Shown here one piece after another: positions 40,401-49,469 of a DNA stretch of 64,000 bases. The position numbers and the translations under genes are program-made. Within the stretch, counting starts at the first letter, position 1. Each line of letters opens with the position of its first letter. The notes under the pieces were generated by a model, which ran no database searches, had not been told where the DNA came from, and worked only from the letters and a program-made list of their open reading frames with translations. The stretch is from Glandiceps talaboti (taxonomy: Eukaryota > Hemichordata > Enteropneusta > Spengelidae), in contig NC_135570.1 of the NCBI RefSeq assembly GCF_964340395.1, forward strand, positions 9,295,822 through 9,359,821. The letters run 5' to 3'.

Positions 40401-42732
40401 CACAAAGATAACTGCAGGGACAGACTTGTATGTTAGTCTTACCCAGTGTGTAAATCATGTGGTAATGATAATATGGAAACTGTGATCTCTTATAGACTGA
40501 GTCGCCGTGTTGATCGCATGGAGCATTCCATTGGTAGCATTGTATCTAAGATTGATGCTGTCCTGGTGAAACTGGAGGCAATGGAGAGAGCAAAACTGAA
40601 ACGTCGTGAGACTATGGGTAAACTGCTGGATAGCATCACAGAGGTATGTAGAGATGGCACTAGGAATGACAGCACATGAATATTTGCATCGTAACAAGAA
40701 GGCTAGGAAATACAGTACATTCACTTTACTGTGTAATCATTCCAAAAGAACATTTCTCTGTAGAAAGTTGTTGAAACCAAATACAAAAATTGAAATTTCT
40801 TTTCATGCATATCATATCATATTTAGGTTGTATTATGTTTGGAATTAGTAAGTGTCTTGGCAAGTCTGAAGAATACTCAGTAACCTGTTTATATAAACCC
40901 AAACAAGATGAAGGCGACAAATAACGTTAGGGTTAGGGATTTTTAGAATACAGGCTATGTTGATATTACATATGTTCGAGGTGTTATCTTATGCAAAGTT
41001 GTTGTCACTTTGGGAACACAGTGTTCTTTAGGTATGCCAATAATGTGTTACTCTATGCCAACCTCTTCCAGTGTTTTTTATTTCCATTTTGGCATACATG
41101 CATTGAATTTTTGTATGCTTAATTTTCCCACTGTAATGCATGCTTACTAAAAGGAACAACAAACTAAGAGGGAGGGCAAAACAATTGATGGGCTGAGACC
41201 ACCATCTTCTGTCAGCTCTATATACGAGGAGGTAGACTTAGTCATATCATTCATTGTACTACTACTAATGTATTGCTCTTTATTTGCACTCTGTTTGTTA
41301 CGTCGTTCGGACGATGCCAATGAGAATGGTCGGTTTTATCAACTTTTGTTTGGTTTTGCTTTGATATTACAACACAGCAACAGTTAGCCAGTGTTTCCAC
41401 AGCTATACTATAGAGCCAGTGTTCCAATTATGTGTATTACTCATTCCAGAGAAGGATGAACAAAAATGTTTACATACATAGATGTCGATATTAAAGATTA
41501 CAAGAATTGGTTTCCAAGTTTGTCTCAATATCATTTTCTACAACTGTGAACAGGTTCCAAAAAAGGGCACGCACCTCTGAGCAATGCCAAAGTCTGACAT
41601 GTGGGGGCGCTATTACTTTAGTGACCCATTACTGTTATAGTTGGTTGGGTGTCTTTGGAACAACTTAATTCAAAGTATGAATTTTCAAGGTTCATACAAT
41701 GTTAAAAAGAAATTTATTTTTTGTGAAAAAAATATGACCATTCTCATTGCTGTTGTTCTTCAATTTTTTTTCTCACAGCCTTGTTCTTGATATCACCATT
41801 GTATGCTACTATGTTTAACAGAATATGGAGTGTGTAATAATCTGATAGGTGTTTTGCATTATCAATATGGAAGTGACATTTTAAGTTGAAAGTGAGGCAT
41901 TTGACCTCAAAACATTTTAATATCAACCAAAATTTGCAAACATTCGGCCCAAAAACTAAAGTATTGGTATTGGACAGTTATCAACATCAATGATGTTCTA
42001 TACAGAGGTCACTAACCTCACTTTCAGGATGCACATTCCTTCGTGATGTCACTTCCTGTATGGTCATGCAAAAAGTCTATTGCAAAGGAGATTAGTTTGT
42101 ATATGTTACTGACTGTTTTGTTTGGACTGTACTAACAAGGTATTGTTTCAATCACTACATCACATAGCAGTGTATGCCAACTGCATGGGAAGGTTGTTAC
42201 TCTGCATCTTTGTAATTAATTCAGTTGTACATCATGTATCATGTATGCACTGAGTGTGATTTCAACTTATTAATATACTGGATGGAGTTTACTTTTATTA
42301 TTAACCTCCCTAGATATCACTTTTTGTTCCAAAAAATCATGGTAGACATATTCCAGTAACCAGAAAAACAAAAGACTTTTTGAGTTTGGTCACTAGGGGT
42401 GCTGTTTTAAAGCAGCTTTTTGGACCAGAAATAAGGGCAGTGATTGTTGAACACTTTAACATCCTTTGGAAAATGTCCCTGTAGGAAAATATGCTATTTG
42501 ACCAGAATTTAGCCATTAGATTTTCACCTCTCTGCAACCAGACTACACATGTCCAAAGGAAAACATGTTGTTTGACCAGAAATTAGAACAATCTGTTTAT
42601 CATTGCTCCAGATATTTACTGTATTTGGTGTTTGTATTCTCAAATTGAGTCATGTGCAGCAGCAGGGGATATCAAAATATTGCCAAATTGTAAGAAATTT
42701 GTCTTCTAATACATGCGCACGCACACACGCGT

Positions 42733-42797
<65 letters not shown>

Positions 42798-45700
42798 TAC
42801 ATACACAGACGCCCTTGTTGGGTTTACAAGTTTATCTTCTAGCACAATATAAACATGGCTTTTTTCAGATCTTAAGGTGTGGGTTACTAACTCCTATGAG
42901 TCCAAAATCATGCCTTCCATTTCTAATTAGTTTCCTCCACGTATTCCTGATTTGCAATTCAAATTTTGGTAAGTGGTAGGAAAACTCTGCAAAATGTCCC
43001 TATAGATTGATATACATAGATTGAGACAAAATGTTCTTAGGACATGATGACCTCAACCAGGTAGGTGTACATATGATGTAGGAAGCTTATATTGGTGGTA
43101 TCACTGCCTCAGAAAACCCAGTGTATCTAAGGTCCACACCATGTAGATATTATATGTTGTTCAAACCTGATGTAGTAGCATCTCGGCCGATCCCATGTAA
43201 GAAAGTTCAATCTCATCGTTTTTCTAGGATGAACGCCAGGGCCACACTGAGGATAGTGGAAAGCGTGAACAGATGGAACGTCTTGTTCGTGAGGAGCTAG
43301 AACGCTGGGACTCGGAGGCATCAATCAGCCAGGCAGCTGGCCGTTCTGCAAGTTCAACCAAAGGTCCAGGAAAATCCAGTGGAAGTTCACGACCTGGAAG
43401 TTCTTCGTCCAACCGCAACGTGGCTTTGGTACGTTGAAATATATATTTTCTTTAGTTTCGTTTGCTTTTCCTAATCTTTTCCTTTCAATATTTGAAGAAG
43501 AAAAAATTACCTAACCCTTTTTCATGAGTGAGATTATAAAAAATTAACATATTCCAGTATAACCGCATGTTAATAATTTGCATACTAGCATGGTGTTCAT
43601 TTGGTACTTTTTTTGTCTCCTTTTTTTCATTCCCTGTTTACTAGACACGGGATGATCTAGACCCTCACATACCCGTAAGTTTTTTTTTGAATTTCACTGT
43701 CAGAAAATTCAAGCATTTGTAGATGTGTAAAAATAGATATAGTATAGCACTTTCCCACTCTAAGTGTTGTCTCACCACCCACACATTGTTTGTGTTTCTC
43801 TTACCTACTGTTATATTGTTGTCTGTTTGGTGTGTTTAAAGGCCCATGGTTCAATCCCAGGTTCTCACATTAGTGTGATCTTATCAGTAGAGCCGTAAGG
43901 ATTACATAGGATCACTCTTTTGTTTTAGACCAACTTTATCTATAGCTGTACCGAACAACCTAAATTTGAACCCTAATTCAGACTGTGCCTTAAATCAAAC
44001 CCTAATTCAGACTGTGCCTCAAATGAAAGGGTCATTTGTCCTGTATCTTTGAAAGAAAAAAATCTATAGTTAACCACTTCTGTGACAGCGATCTTCAAAT
44101 CTGGGGTAAAGATTTGGTTTCTATGACGACACTAAAATCTGCATTCATGTCTTCAGACATTAAATTGGTACTCATTTTAGAAGAATCTCAATGAATGTAT
44201 TTGATGAAAATAAAAGTCATGATCACAATATTGCAGTTTTCCAGGCCTTTGATGAAAACTTCCGCTCTTTTTGAGAGTATATCAGCTCCCCCCTGAAATG
44301 ACAATACATGTAGCTTTCATTCTCACAACTGCTGCACTTTATAAATATGGGGTGGGGGGGGGGGGTCCTCCTCTTGTTGTGTGTTTACTATTTAGGTAGA
44401 AAGAGGATAAGAACTCATTCACATTCAGCAGACCCTGCTGTTGTGATATTTGTAAGCATTGTTGGCAGCGTACCCTCTAAAAACAAAAAACAAAATTGGC
44501 TAAAATGAAAAAAAAACAGGATTTTCTTTCAATTCACCATATTATAAGGGATGGGGGAACTCCAAATTACTGTGTGTCAGTGGTGTATCAAATCAACTAT
44601 GCAGGCAGACTATAGGTAGGATCGGGTAGGGGATGGGAGAAATGTGAAGGGTTAGGGGTAGGGAAACTATGTCCCATAATATGTAATGTCCTGTGTCTAG
44701 CTAACATTTTTTTGTGTGTTGCCTTGCCTGTGTGTTTTGCTTGGTGATATTTTGCATGTAATGCTTACAGTTTGCTTACCTATGCATGTTAACCATGTTG
44801 CTATAACTGCATGCTATTACATAGGAATCAAGGGCTTCCTCAGCTGCCAGCTTCCAGGGCATGGAACTTGAAGTAAGTTGGAACTGCTAGCAATGCATTA
44901 TCTAGCTGCTCTGTGTCTCACAGACTGCTATTTAGTATAAACAAATAGCTTAAAAGGTTTGAGTTTTATGTAATGCATGTGTGATTTAATTTGCCTTCAA
45001 TGTGCACTGGTCATTGCTGGCTACAAATGTCATAGTGCATATTCTACTGTTTATGCCAAGTTTCATGTGTGCCTCATTACTATATTTAGCCTACCTGTAG
45101 ACTTCAAGAACTATCGCTACTTATGCTGTTCTGTTATCAACATCATGTCAGTTAGGATAGCAGAGTAGTGTAGCGATAGTCGTTCTCAAGTCTACTGGTA
45201 AGCTATACTATACTATGAACATGTCTGATATTTAGTGACTGTTTGGTTGTAAGACTCCGTACACTGTTTCTGTATGAGCAAATCACTCCTAGAGTCATTG
45301 TAAGTATGTATATATACTAGCAGACTTGCAGTGGTGTATATCAGTTTTGGTACACAATCCAAATACTACATTCTTAACTTAGTAGTATGCACCTAAGAGA
45401 TAAAAGTCTCAACCTATTGCCAATACTTTGTTCAAAATTGTTGATTGCTTTGAAAATAAGATGATAAACCACCCAAATTTCTTTTATTTATTTCCAAAGG
45501 CCCAGGAAAAGACTTTCAAATTGCAAAGTTTTGAGATATTTTAATAATTTTGATCACAGACATAGTGAATTCTGCCGTAGCTCCATTGGTATATGCACTT
45601 AAACTTGATGGTTGTTTCTAAGGTTAACCTATCCCAAATTATAAACCGACAACATAACCAGGATTATACCATGCAAGAGCTAATTTGAACAAAAAATATG

Positions 45701-46187
45701 GAATATATACCCTGATCATTCTACAATGCATGTCTACGTCACTGATTCTGCTGTGTTTGAACTATGAGTCACTTTCCCCAATTTTTCTTTGATATTACTG
45801 GTTCTGGTATAAATATGTTCTTTGCCAATTTACAATCTTGACACTTAATGACCTTGGCCTTGACAGCATTAACATCACACAGATCATCAAGGAAGCAAAA
45901 TTAGGACAGAGGGCTGAAAGTTCATTGACACTAGTTTAATATGTAATCAGTTGAAGTACAAACTGAAGACCTATCTGTTAAATAAATGATTGGTTTGGAT
46001 TAAGTAATTGAACAGAATTATGCTACTGGAGTCTGGCATGATAACAATTCTTTCTGATTGATTGATGGGTTGATTGATTGATTATTGTTGTTGTTGTTGT
46101 TGTTGTTGTTATGTTTTACTCAGCTGACATGAGTTCCATTTCCCCAATTTACAGGATGGTAGCGGAATGACATCAAGCAATGTGTGA
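14942..46187 (+). CDS. PKD2: Polycystin-2 (TRPP2) cation channel, complete 19-exon coding region
   Basis: Joined exons give 939 residues and a stop; human PKD2 has 968. In order: N-tail with RVSP at residues 5-8 and SRQAW; S1 about 145-166; extracellular polycystin (TOP) domain about 167-385 with the paired cysteines 252 and 265, N-glycosylation sequons at 221, 249 and 283, and [13 protein letters not shown]2 about 388-411; S3 from 427 with CLD at 430-432; S4-S5; pore helix and LGD selectivity filter at 563-565; S6; EF-hand loop at 689-700 ([12 protein letters not shown]); acidic CK2-like SDSEGEDD; and a C-terminal coiled coil about 788-830 almost identical to vertebrate PKD2. The protein is a calcium-permeable channel of the ER and primary cilium that assembles as a homotetramer or with polycystin-1. 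It is PKD2 rather than PKD2L1 because of the RVxP motif, the long tail and the SSNV-type ending. All 18 junctions keep phase. Confidence 0.96.
15929..15975. repeat. Short hairpin (about 19-bp stem, 8-base loop)
   Basis: CTCTGTTGGCACGACCGTT pairs with AACGGTAGTGCCAACCAGAG across GGTATTAT, with one bulge and one mismatch. It could be a small foldback relic or a structured RNA. No known family was recognised. Confidence 0.75.
16835..16872 (+). repeat. (GGT)n microsatellite
   Basis: About 12 uninterrupted GGT units in PKD2 intron 1, preceded by an A run. Confidence 0.95.
19559..19672 (+). CDS. PKD2: PKD2 exon 2: pre-S1 and S1
   Basis: Acceptor TTTTTGACAG, donor GGTAAGTC. It encodes LWRTRQTED and [16 protein letters not shown], matching vertebrate LWGTR and LRELVTYLLFLIVLCI. 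Its last bases and donor are tandemly duplicated downstream. Confidence 0.95.
19633..19868 (+). repeat. Tandem duplication of the exon 2 end and its splice donor
   Basis: The block CTTATCTCTTCATTGTGGTC, then TTGTGTATTGGTAAGTC and AAAACTTTCAA, first occurs as the real end of PKD2 exon 2. Four diverged copies follow. Extra consensus donors GTAAGT lie at 19755, 19799 and 19849; the copy at 19718 has lost its donor (GGTTTATA). Confidence 0.92.
23750..23830 (+). mobile_element. tRNA-like SINE fragment (weak)
   Basis: GTGGCAGAGTGGTTGATTCA resembles a tRNA A-box region, and GAGTTCAAGCC 50 bases later resembles a B-box. No full cloverleaf could be drawn, so it is likely a degraded tRNA-derived element, not a tRNA gene. 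Confidence 0.4.
24107..24164 (+). repeat. (GTAG)n microsatellite
   Basis: About 14 GTAG units with two substitutions near the end, in PKD2 intron 2 about 185 bases upstream of exon 3. Confidence 0.95.
24349..24479 (+). CDS. PKD2: PKD2 exon 3: start of TOP domain
   Basis: Acceptor TTAATTGACAG, donor GTGGGT. It encodes [20 protein letters not shown], then LDSQFPD and MMDWWR. Phases are 1 in and 0 out. The matching vertebrate segment is [20 protein letters not shown]. Confidence 0.94.
24641..24840 (+). repeat. (TG)n and (TATG)n tract
   Basis: TG units pass into TATG units over about 200 bases, starting about 160 bases after the exon 3 donor. Related degenerate TATG sequence continues to about 25030. 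Confidence 0.95.
26349..26455. repeat. Dispersed repeat, partner of 1688-1800
   Basis: Copy in PKD2 intron 3 of the element described at 1688-1800, in the same orientation. Shared blocks include GTTGTTCAG and GGCATGAATGTCTGTAT. Confidence 0.65.
26793..27043. mobile_element. Foldback (MITE-like) element, about 250 bp
   Basis: The left end CAATTTTATCATGGCATCCT, then ACTTGAAAAAACAATGTG and AAACAACAT, is matched in reverse complement by the right end up to GGATGCCATGATAAAAAAAATTG. An inner match on GTTTGTAACTCA extends the arms to about 70 bases. No ORF, so non-autonomous. Target-site duplication not clear. Confidence 0.85.
27606..27925 (+). mobile_element. SINE-like element, forward copy
   Basis: Carries the B-box-like GGTTTGAGTC, then TTTCTGAATGGC, CCTTGGGCAAGATTTGAACC, GGGGACCTGGTAGGATAG, AGATTGTATGCT and GATCTGTGCCTGG. 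It aligns along its length with 56086-56450 and with the reverse complement of 4231-4565. Confidence 0.75.
30634..30830 (+). repeat. (TG)n tract with TGTC variants
   Basis: About 40 pure TG units followed by TGTC/TGTA-interrupted units, ending about 245 bases upstream of PKD2 exon 4. Confidence 0.96.
31074..31327 (+). CDS. PKD2: PKD2 exon 4: TOP domain
   Basis: Acceptor CTTGATTCTAG, donor GTAAGTG. It encodes [35 protein letters not shown] and IKQCYDAYS, ending [10 protein letters not shown]. Cysteines 252 and 265 correspond to the TOP-domain disulfide of human PKD2. Confidence 0.96.
31838..32062 (+). CDS. PKD2: PKD2 exon 5: TOP domain core
   Basis: Acceptor GTAAATAG, donor GTAAGTC. It encodes [36 protein letters not shown] and INLFCVVR. 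This is the most conserved part of the polycystin domain. Confidence 0.96.
32425..32532. repeat. Dispersed repeat, partner of 8040-8150
   Basis: Intron 5 copy with GGTTATTTGATGAA and TAGTGCAGGTTTAAT, same orientation as the intergenic copy. Confidence 0.6.
32726..32954 (+). CDS. PKD2: PKD2 exon 6: S2 and S3 start
   Basis: Acceptor TTATTCCTAG, donor GTAAGTG. It encodes [15 protein letters not shown], the S2 helix with [10 protein letters not shown], and [11 protein letters not shown]432 aligns with human D511, a disease-mutated S3 aspartate. Confidence 0.96.
33599..33769 (+). CDS. PKD2: PKD2 exon 7: S3 end to S4
   Basis: 171 bases in phase 0 between TTTCACAG and GTATGC. It encodes [30 protein letters not shown] and VFFAWIK, aligned with vertebrate S3-S4. 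Confidence 0.95.
34032..34213 (+). CDS. PKD2: PKD2 exon 8: S4-S5 linker and S5
   Basis: Acceptor TTATTGCAG, donor GTAAGTA. It encodes [28 protein letters not shown] and the S5 helix with [15 protein letters not shown]. Confidence 0.96.
34565..34685 (+). CDS. PKD2: PKD2 exon 9: pore helix, selectivity filter, S6
   Basis: Acceptor TTCATTGCAG, donor GTAAGTC. It encodes [13 protein letters not shown] with the LGD filter at residues 563-565, then [16 protein letters not shown] at the start of S6. Confidence 0.96.
35147..35245 (+). CDS. PKD2: PKD2 exon 10: S6 end
   Basis: 99 bases in phase 0, acceptor TTTTCCCAG, donor GTAAGT. It encodes [20 protein letters not shown], identical through [15 protein letters not shown] to human PKD2. 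Confidence 0.97.
35892..36025 (+). CDS. PKD2: PKD2 exon 11: C-terminal tail before EF-hand
   Basis: Acceptor GTACCTATAG, donor GTAAGT. It encodes [15 protein letters not shown] and [12 protein letters not shown], matching the vertebrate helix that starts GYHKALVKLKLKK and ends FDELRQDLKG. Confidence 0.95.
37281..37474 (+). repeat. (TG)n then (TA)n tracts just upstream of exon 12
   Basis: TG units span 37281-37373 and TA units 37439-37474. The TA tract ends 32 bases before the exon 12 acceptor, in the region where a branch point and polypyrimidine tract are expected. Confidence 0.95.
37507..37624 (+). CDS. PKD2: PKD2 exon 12: EF-hand
   Basis: Acceptor TACCAACAG, donor GTATGT. It encodes [20 protein letters not shown] and then RVLDSEE. 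The loop has D689, D691, D693, D697 and E700, so a calcium-binding site is intact. TG and TA repeat tracts end 33 bases before the exon. Confidence 0.96.
37880..38105 (+). repeat. Degenerate 40-45-bp minisatellite with CCTGATTGG core
   Basis: CCTGATTGG or a one-base variant recurs about six times, interspersed with ATGAAAGTTCAGAAACC-type spacers, in PKD2 intron 12. Each core contains ATTGG, the complement of a CCAAT box. Confidence 0.8.
38470..38517 (+). CDS. PKD2: PKD2 exon 13: small linker exon
   Basis: 48 bases in phase 0, acceptor ACTTATCCTAG, weak donor GTAGAC. It encodes [16 protein letters not shown], a charged helix that prolongs the post-EF-hand segment. Skipping it would keep frame, so it may be alternatively spliced. 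Confidence 0.75.
39862..40037 (+). CDS. PKD2: PKD2 exon 14: acidic cluster
   Basis: Acceptor TTTCCTCAAG, donor GTAAGT. It encodes [18 protein letters not shown] and [19 protein letters not shown] matches the CK2 acidic site used for PACS-dependent ER retention in human PKD2; GVSYEEF is conserved. Confidence 0.94.
40496..40643 (+). CDS. PKD2: PKD2 exon 15: coiled coil
   Basis: Acceptor ATCTCTTATAG, donor GTATGT. It encodes [20 protein letters not shown] and [17 protein letters not shown]. This is nearly identical to the vertebrate coiled coil that trimerises and binds polycystin-1. Confidence 0.97.
41154..41231 (+). CDS. PKD2: Candidate PKD2 cassette exon (unproven)
   Basis: 78 open bases in phase 0, matching both neighbouring junctions (exons 15 and 16). 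They are bounded by an AG after ACTAAA and a GTAGAC donor, the same donor hexamer as exon 13. The peptide would be [20 protein letters not shown] plus SSIYEE. The pyrimidine tract is poor and vertebrate PKD2 has no counterpart, so it is left out of the main model. Confidence 0.25.
42717..42803 (+). repeat. (CA)n microsatellite
   Basis: CA units with CG interruptions at the left end and CATA units at the right, in PKD2 intron 15. Confidence 0.96.
43228..43428 (+). CDS. PKD2: PKD2 exon 16: C-terminal tail
   Basis: 201 bases in phase 0, acceptor GTTTTTCTAG, donor GTACGT. It encodes [20 protein letters not shown], matching human [20 protein letters not shown], followed by a serine/glycine-rich stretch. 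Confidence 0.95.
43645..43674 (+). CDS. PKD2: PKD2 exon 17: 30-base micro-exon
   Basis: Phase 0 micro-exon between CTGTTTACTAG and GTAAGT. It encodes [10 protein letters not shown]. Both splice sites are good and inclusion preserves frame, but the peptide is not conserved in vertebrate PKD2. It could be optional. Confidence 0.65.
44825..44872 (+). CDS. PKD2: PKD2 exon 18: small C-terminal exon
   Basis: 48 bases in phase 0, acceptor CTATTACATAG, donor GTAAGT. It encodes [16 protein letters not shown], resembling the serine-rich end of human PKD2. Confidence 0.75.
46083..46110 (+). repeat. (GTT)n microsatellite
   Basis: About nine GTT units just upstream of the acceptor of PKD2 exon 19. Confidence 0.93.
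46155..46187 (+). CDS. PKD2: PKD2 exon 19: terminal exon with stop
   Basis: Acceptor CCCAATTTACAG. It encodes [10 protein letters not shown] and a TGA. Human PKD2 ends NGSSNVHV, so the terminal SSNV supports this as the true end. Confidence 0.9.
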   Translation, partial: DGSGMTSSNV

Positions 46188-46959
46188 AGATAAAAAGCCT
46201 TACAGTTGAAGTTGTTGGCAAAGAAGACAAATTTCCTTATCTTTGAATCCATCCAGTTTCACTGATGTTACTTAAAAATAATATTAATAATAAATATTAT
46301 AATAATAATCTGTAGGAAAATATTTCAGCAATAACAGTAGAAAAGAAGACATTGTTGTCATGTGCATCACGTTTGCTCATAGTTACAAAGTTTTATCATG
46401 TTTTAAAAAAAACTTTTGATTGGTTGATTGCCGTAATAGAATACTAGTAATAATGAGTATGTATGAATTATAACATCTTTTCTGTATGTATGTTTGCAAA
46501 AAAATGTGCTGAAATACATGTTATTGTGTTGCCATGACATATTAGTCTTGGAAATGTCGTTTTTTCCCCCCAGACAAACAGAATTCAGAGTCTTGCTTTT
46601 AATGATTGTTTTTGAGTGACAATTGTTTTAATATTAACGCAAACTGCCAGTAATCACATAAGTATATAAAAAAAACAAAAAAAAATTAAAACGTTGCAAT
46701 ATGAATAATTTAATTTCATGTTCTGTTTCATGTGTTGTCGTAACTGAACCAAAATTAATCGACAAATCTGGTAATATGATACTAACCAAGGGATTTTGTC
46801 AGATGGTTGTGTGTATATATATATCTTTCTTTTTCTTCATTTCCTCCCCCCCCCCCCCCCTAACAATCTTCAAAATGGAGAAGTGCACAAGTTCACATCT
46901 ATATATAGTCATCTAACGCATCATTAATAAAGTGGCAGGGAAGTTAATCAGTCTTAGGG

Positions 46960-47295
46960 TACCAAGCTTTAATGGAAGATTGCGTTAGGCAAAATGTACA
47001 ATGAATCACTTACAGGTATTTGAGAAAAGTCTTGACAAGGCAAAATTGTTTGATAAACATGTTTGGGTAAAGTCTTGATCAGACAACAGTTACATTGTAT
47101 GACAAACTTGTGTAGGAAAAGTCTTGATTCTATTGTAAACCGCTTTAACAAATGATTTCGTCAGACGAAAACGTACAATGGAACACAAACATGTTTGAGA
47201 AAAGTCTTGATAACATTTTACATGGCTTTAGTGAAAGATTGCCTCAGACGAAAACTTTAAGTGTGTTACAAACATGTTTGGGAAAAGTATTTTTG
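46960..47295 (+). repeat. Degenerate tandem repeat in the PKD2 3' UTR
   Basis: About four diverged copies of a unit of roughly 80-100 bases. Shared phrases are GAAAGATTGC, CAGACGAAAAC, AAACATGTTTG and GAAAAGTCTTGAT. Confidence 0.75.
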
Positions 47296-47765
47296 TGAAA
47301 TCTTGTAAAGCCACTATTTTTTCACATTTCATGTATATCTTAATTATATGTATTATATGTTTCACAGTGTGAAGATTATATGTACAGTTTTATTCATACT
47401 TGACAAGCAAGAGCAATGGATACAAAACAAAACAAATGCAATGAAATCGTTTATTTTTTGGAGTTAAAACTAATAAAGCCAATGTAAATATCTGTAATTG
47501 TTGAATGAGAAAAATCACACACAAACATTCCAGCATTGTGGATAATTTGGACATTTCTCTTGGTTGTTGAGTAAAAAAAAAAAAGGAGTCTATCTATTTA
47601 CATTCTCTGATATTACAGTGTGTAAAATAAACCTAAGTATTATAAAGTAGCGTTTTTGGTTTGTTTTATTGTATATTCTGGATATATTGGTCAGATGGGC
47701 ATTACAGAGAAGATAAAGTTACTATTCATGTTTTGTGATATTTTTTTGTATGTTCTCCAGTATAC

Positions 47766-47771
47766 AATAAA
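47766..47771 (+). terminator. Distal polyadenylation signal of PKD2
   Basis: AATAAA followed within 15 bases by an A run and then GGGTCTTGTCTTT, a GT-rich downstream element. It is the last strong signal before intergenic DNA. Confidence 0.55.
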
Positions 47772-47835
47772 ACGATATTGTAGATAAAAAAAAAAAATGG
47801 GTCTTGTCTTTATTTTGGGATAAGAAAATGTGAAG

Positions 47836-48010
47836 TCATGATGGTTGAATGGTAAGAGTGGAACCTGTAGGTTGTAGGTTGCAGGTTGTACCTTGCCGCT
47901 GCAGTTTGTGGATAACTAAAGTTGGAGGACAAGGTTTGAAACATGATTGTGCTGTAGTCAGTCAGTTTAGCTGTATAATTGGTTTAACGTTGTAGATTTC
48001 CTACACTTTC
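47836..48010 (+). mobile_element. SINE-like element, short diverged copy
   Basis: TGATGGTTGAATGGTAAGAGTGG matches the head of the 56086 copy. It is followed by AAGGTTTGAAACATGATTGTGC and AGCTGTATAATTGG. The tail is lost. Confidence 0.65.
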
Positions 48011-49369
48011 AGTAGTGTCAGGTTTTAACTCGTAGAAGAGTTAATCCCAAATGTCGGCTATTTATAACTTGATTGGACAAAAACATTTGAAGATTCTAAA
48101 AGCATGAAAAGAGATTGGTGTCACCTATCGTATATAGTTCAATAAAAAACAAGATGGACTCAAATTTATTGTCATTTTGCTTCAAAATTTCAGTGTGTGA
48201 AAATGAATAGTTCCTTGATTGTTAATTTCCAACAAGACACAAACACTAATTTATATGCAAAAAACTAATACTGTTACATGAATTTGGTGGTCAATTTTAA
48301 GTTATTAACTCCTACGATGACGGCTAATCCCCAAAATGTACATATCCCTCACATTCAGCTGGTGCTGCCAATCAAGCTGTTCATGCAAAAATTGTTTGTA
48401 CTTGATTTTTCAGAAGGAGATTTTATTGTTTTGGTCAGTGGGAATGGAAAACGGCCAATATTTCAATGAACAAACACATTTCAGCAGACACTGTGGGCAA
48501 GGGAGAAAGTAAAGGTACCTGGTATGCATGCAGCGGTTCAATGCAGAATGATATGAGGAGAGGGTAGTGGGAGTATTACAATATGGGGGAAAGAGAAACA
48601 GACAGAGCAATTTTTTGGTAGTGGTCAGCATGTAGACCCAGTGGGAGGGCATGTATGATCAGCCTTCACTTTCCCCATTTAATCAGCAAGAAAACCAAAA
48701 CTGTCAATATTATTACCAGTCTATGTAAACCAATTTATTTTGCTTTTTCAAAATATTTCAGAAATCAACTTGATTCATTTACACTGGGGTCTCTTCTCCC
48801 AGGATTAAGAGAAGTTTTGCTCAAATGCCTGCGACCCCTCCCCTTAGTATACAGACAAAACAATGAGTTTCCAACTACAATGAGAAATTTTAATAGGAAA
48901 TTCAGGAAAAGCCTGTCACACAACGCGGGCGTATAGCGCCCCCAACAGCTGTAAAATATTTTTTCGTTTTTTCCAGTGATACATATATCGAAATGTCTTT
49001 ACACGGATTGTTTGGTTTGGCTAAAAAAAATATACGTATCTGAACTATTTAGGTCATAAAACCCAAAGAAATTCTAAATGTATATTTAATGAATATGGAC
49101 ATGGATATGAAAAGCAACTAACACGTCAACTAACTCAGACAAAAAGCGTACAGGCGTGAAAGTTGGAGATTACAGTCTTTTCAGAGACAAATTGTTAAGA
49201 TGGATTAGTAATACATTAACTTTCTCAAGGTCAAGGCAACGTATTTTGAGGAGACCAAGGTCACCAAACACAATTCAACAGTAGTGCCCCGAGTTCCACA
49301 AATGCTGATCTACATCGATCACTCAGATGCATGAGATGCTCAAAATTCTGCGAAATCCTTGAATCCGAA
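48011..49369. other. Intergenic DNA between PKD2 and the ASB-type gene
   Basis: No coding or structural feature could be supported. Open frames are short and lack splice or homology support. Confidence 0.55.
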
Positions 49370-49469
49370 TGACGTGCGCCCCCACGGGGCGTAACTGGGT
49401 TTGGATTTTGTGCTCGAGCGGACTCGCGCGAGGGCGCCTTATTTAACTTCCGGCAGGCTCTGACAAAAG
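49370..49469 (+). promoter_or_regulatory. Candidate CpG-rich promoter and 5' UTR exon of the ASB-type gene
   Basis: A sharply CpG-rich 100 bases with the palindrome CTCGCGCGAG and an ETS-like ACTTCCGG. It ends in AAAG followed by a GTAGGA donor at 49470. The next good acceptor before the coding region is at 52424-52425, so a non-coding first exon here is plausible. Confidence 0.4.

Larger units (their letters stand above)
38518..43227 (+). other. PKD2 introns 13 to 15
   Basis: Long introns around exons 14 and 15. They contain a candidate cassette exon (41154-41231), a copy of the ATGACATCACTTCCTG-type repeat at about 42054 and a (CA)n tract. Otherwise no supported feature. Confidence 0.65.
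43429..46154 (+). other. PKD2 introns 16 to 18
   Basis: Holds a likely SINE tail fragment (AGCACTTTCCCACTCT, 43747-43762), a two-copy 33-base repeat around 43970-44025, a G run at 44348-44365 and a (GTT)n tract at 46083-46110 about 45 bases upstream of the last exon. Confidence 0.6.
46188..47790 (+). other. PKD2 3' UTR (inferred)
   Basis: Follows the TGA. Polyadenylation signals AATAAA occur at 47636-47641 and 47766-47771; the second is followed by an A run and a GT-rich stretch. The 3' end itself is inferred. A degenerate tandem repeat lies at 46960-47295. Confidence 0.6.
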
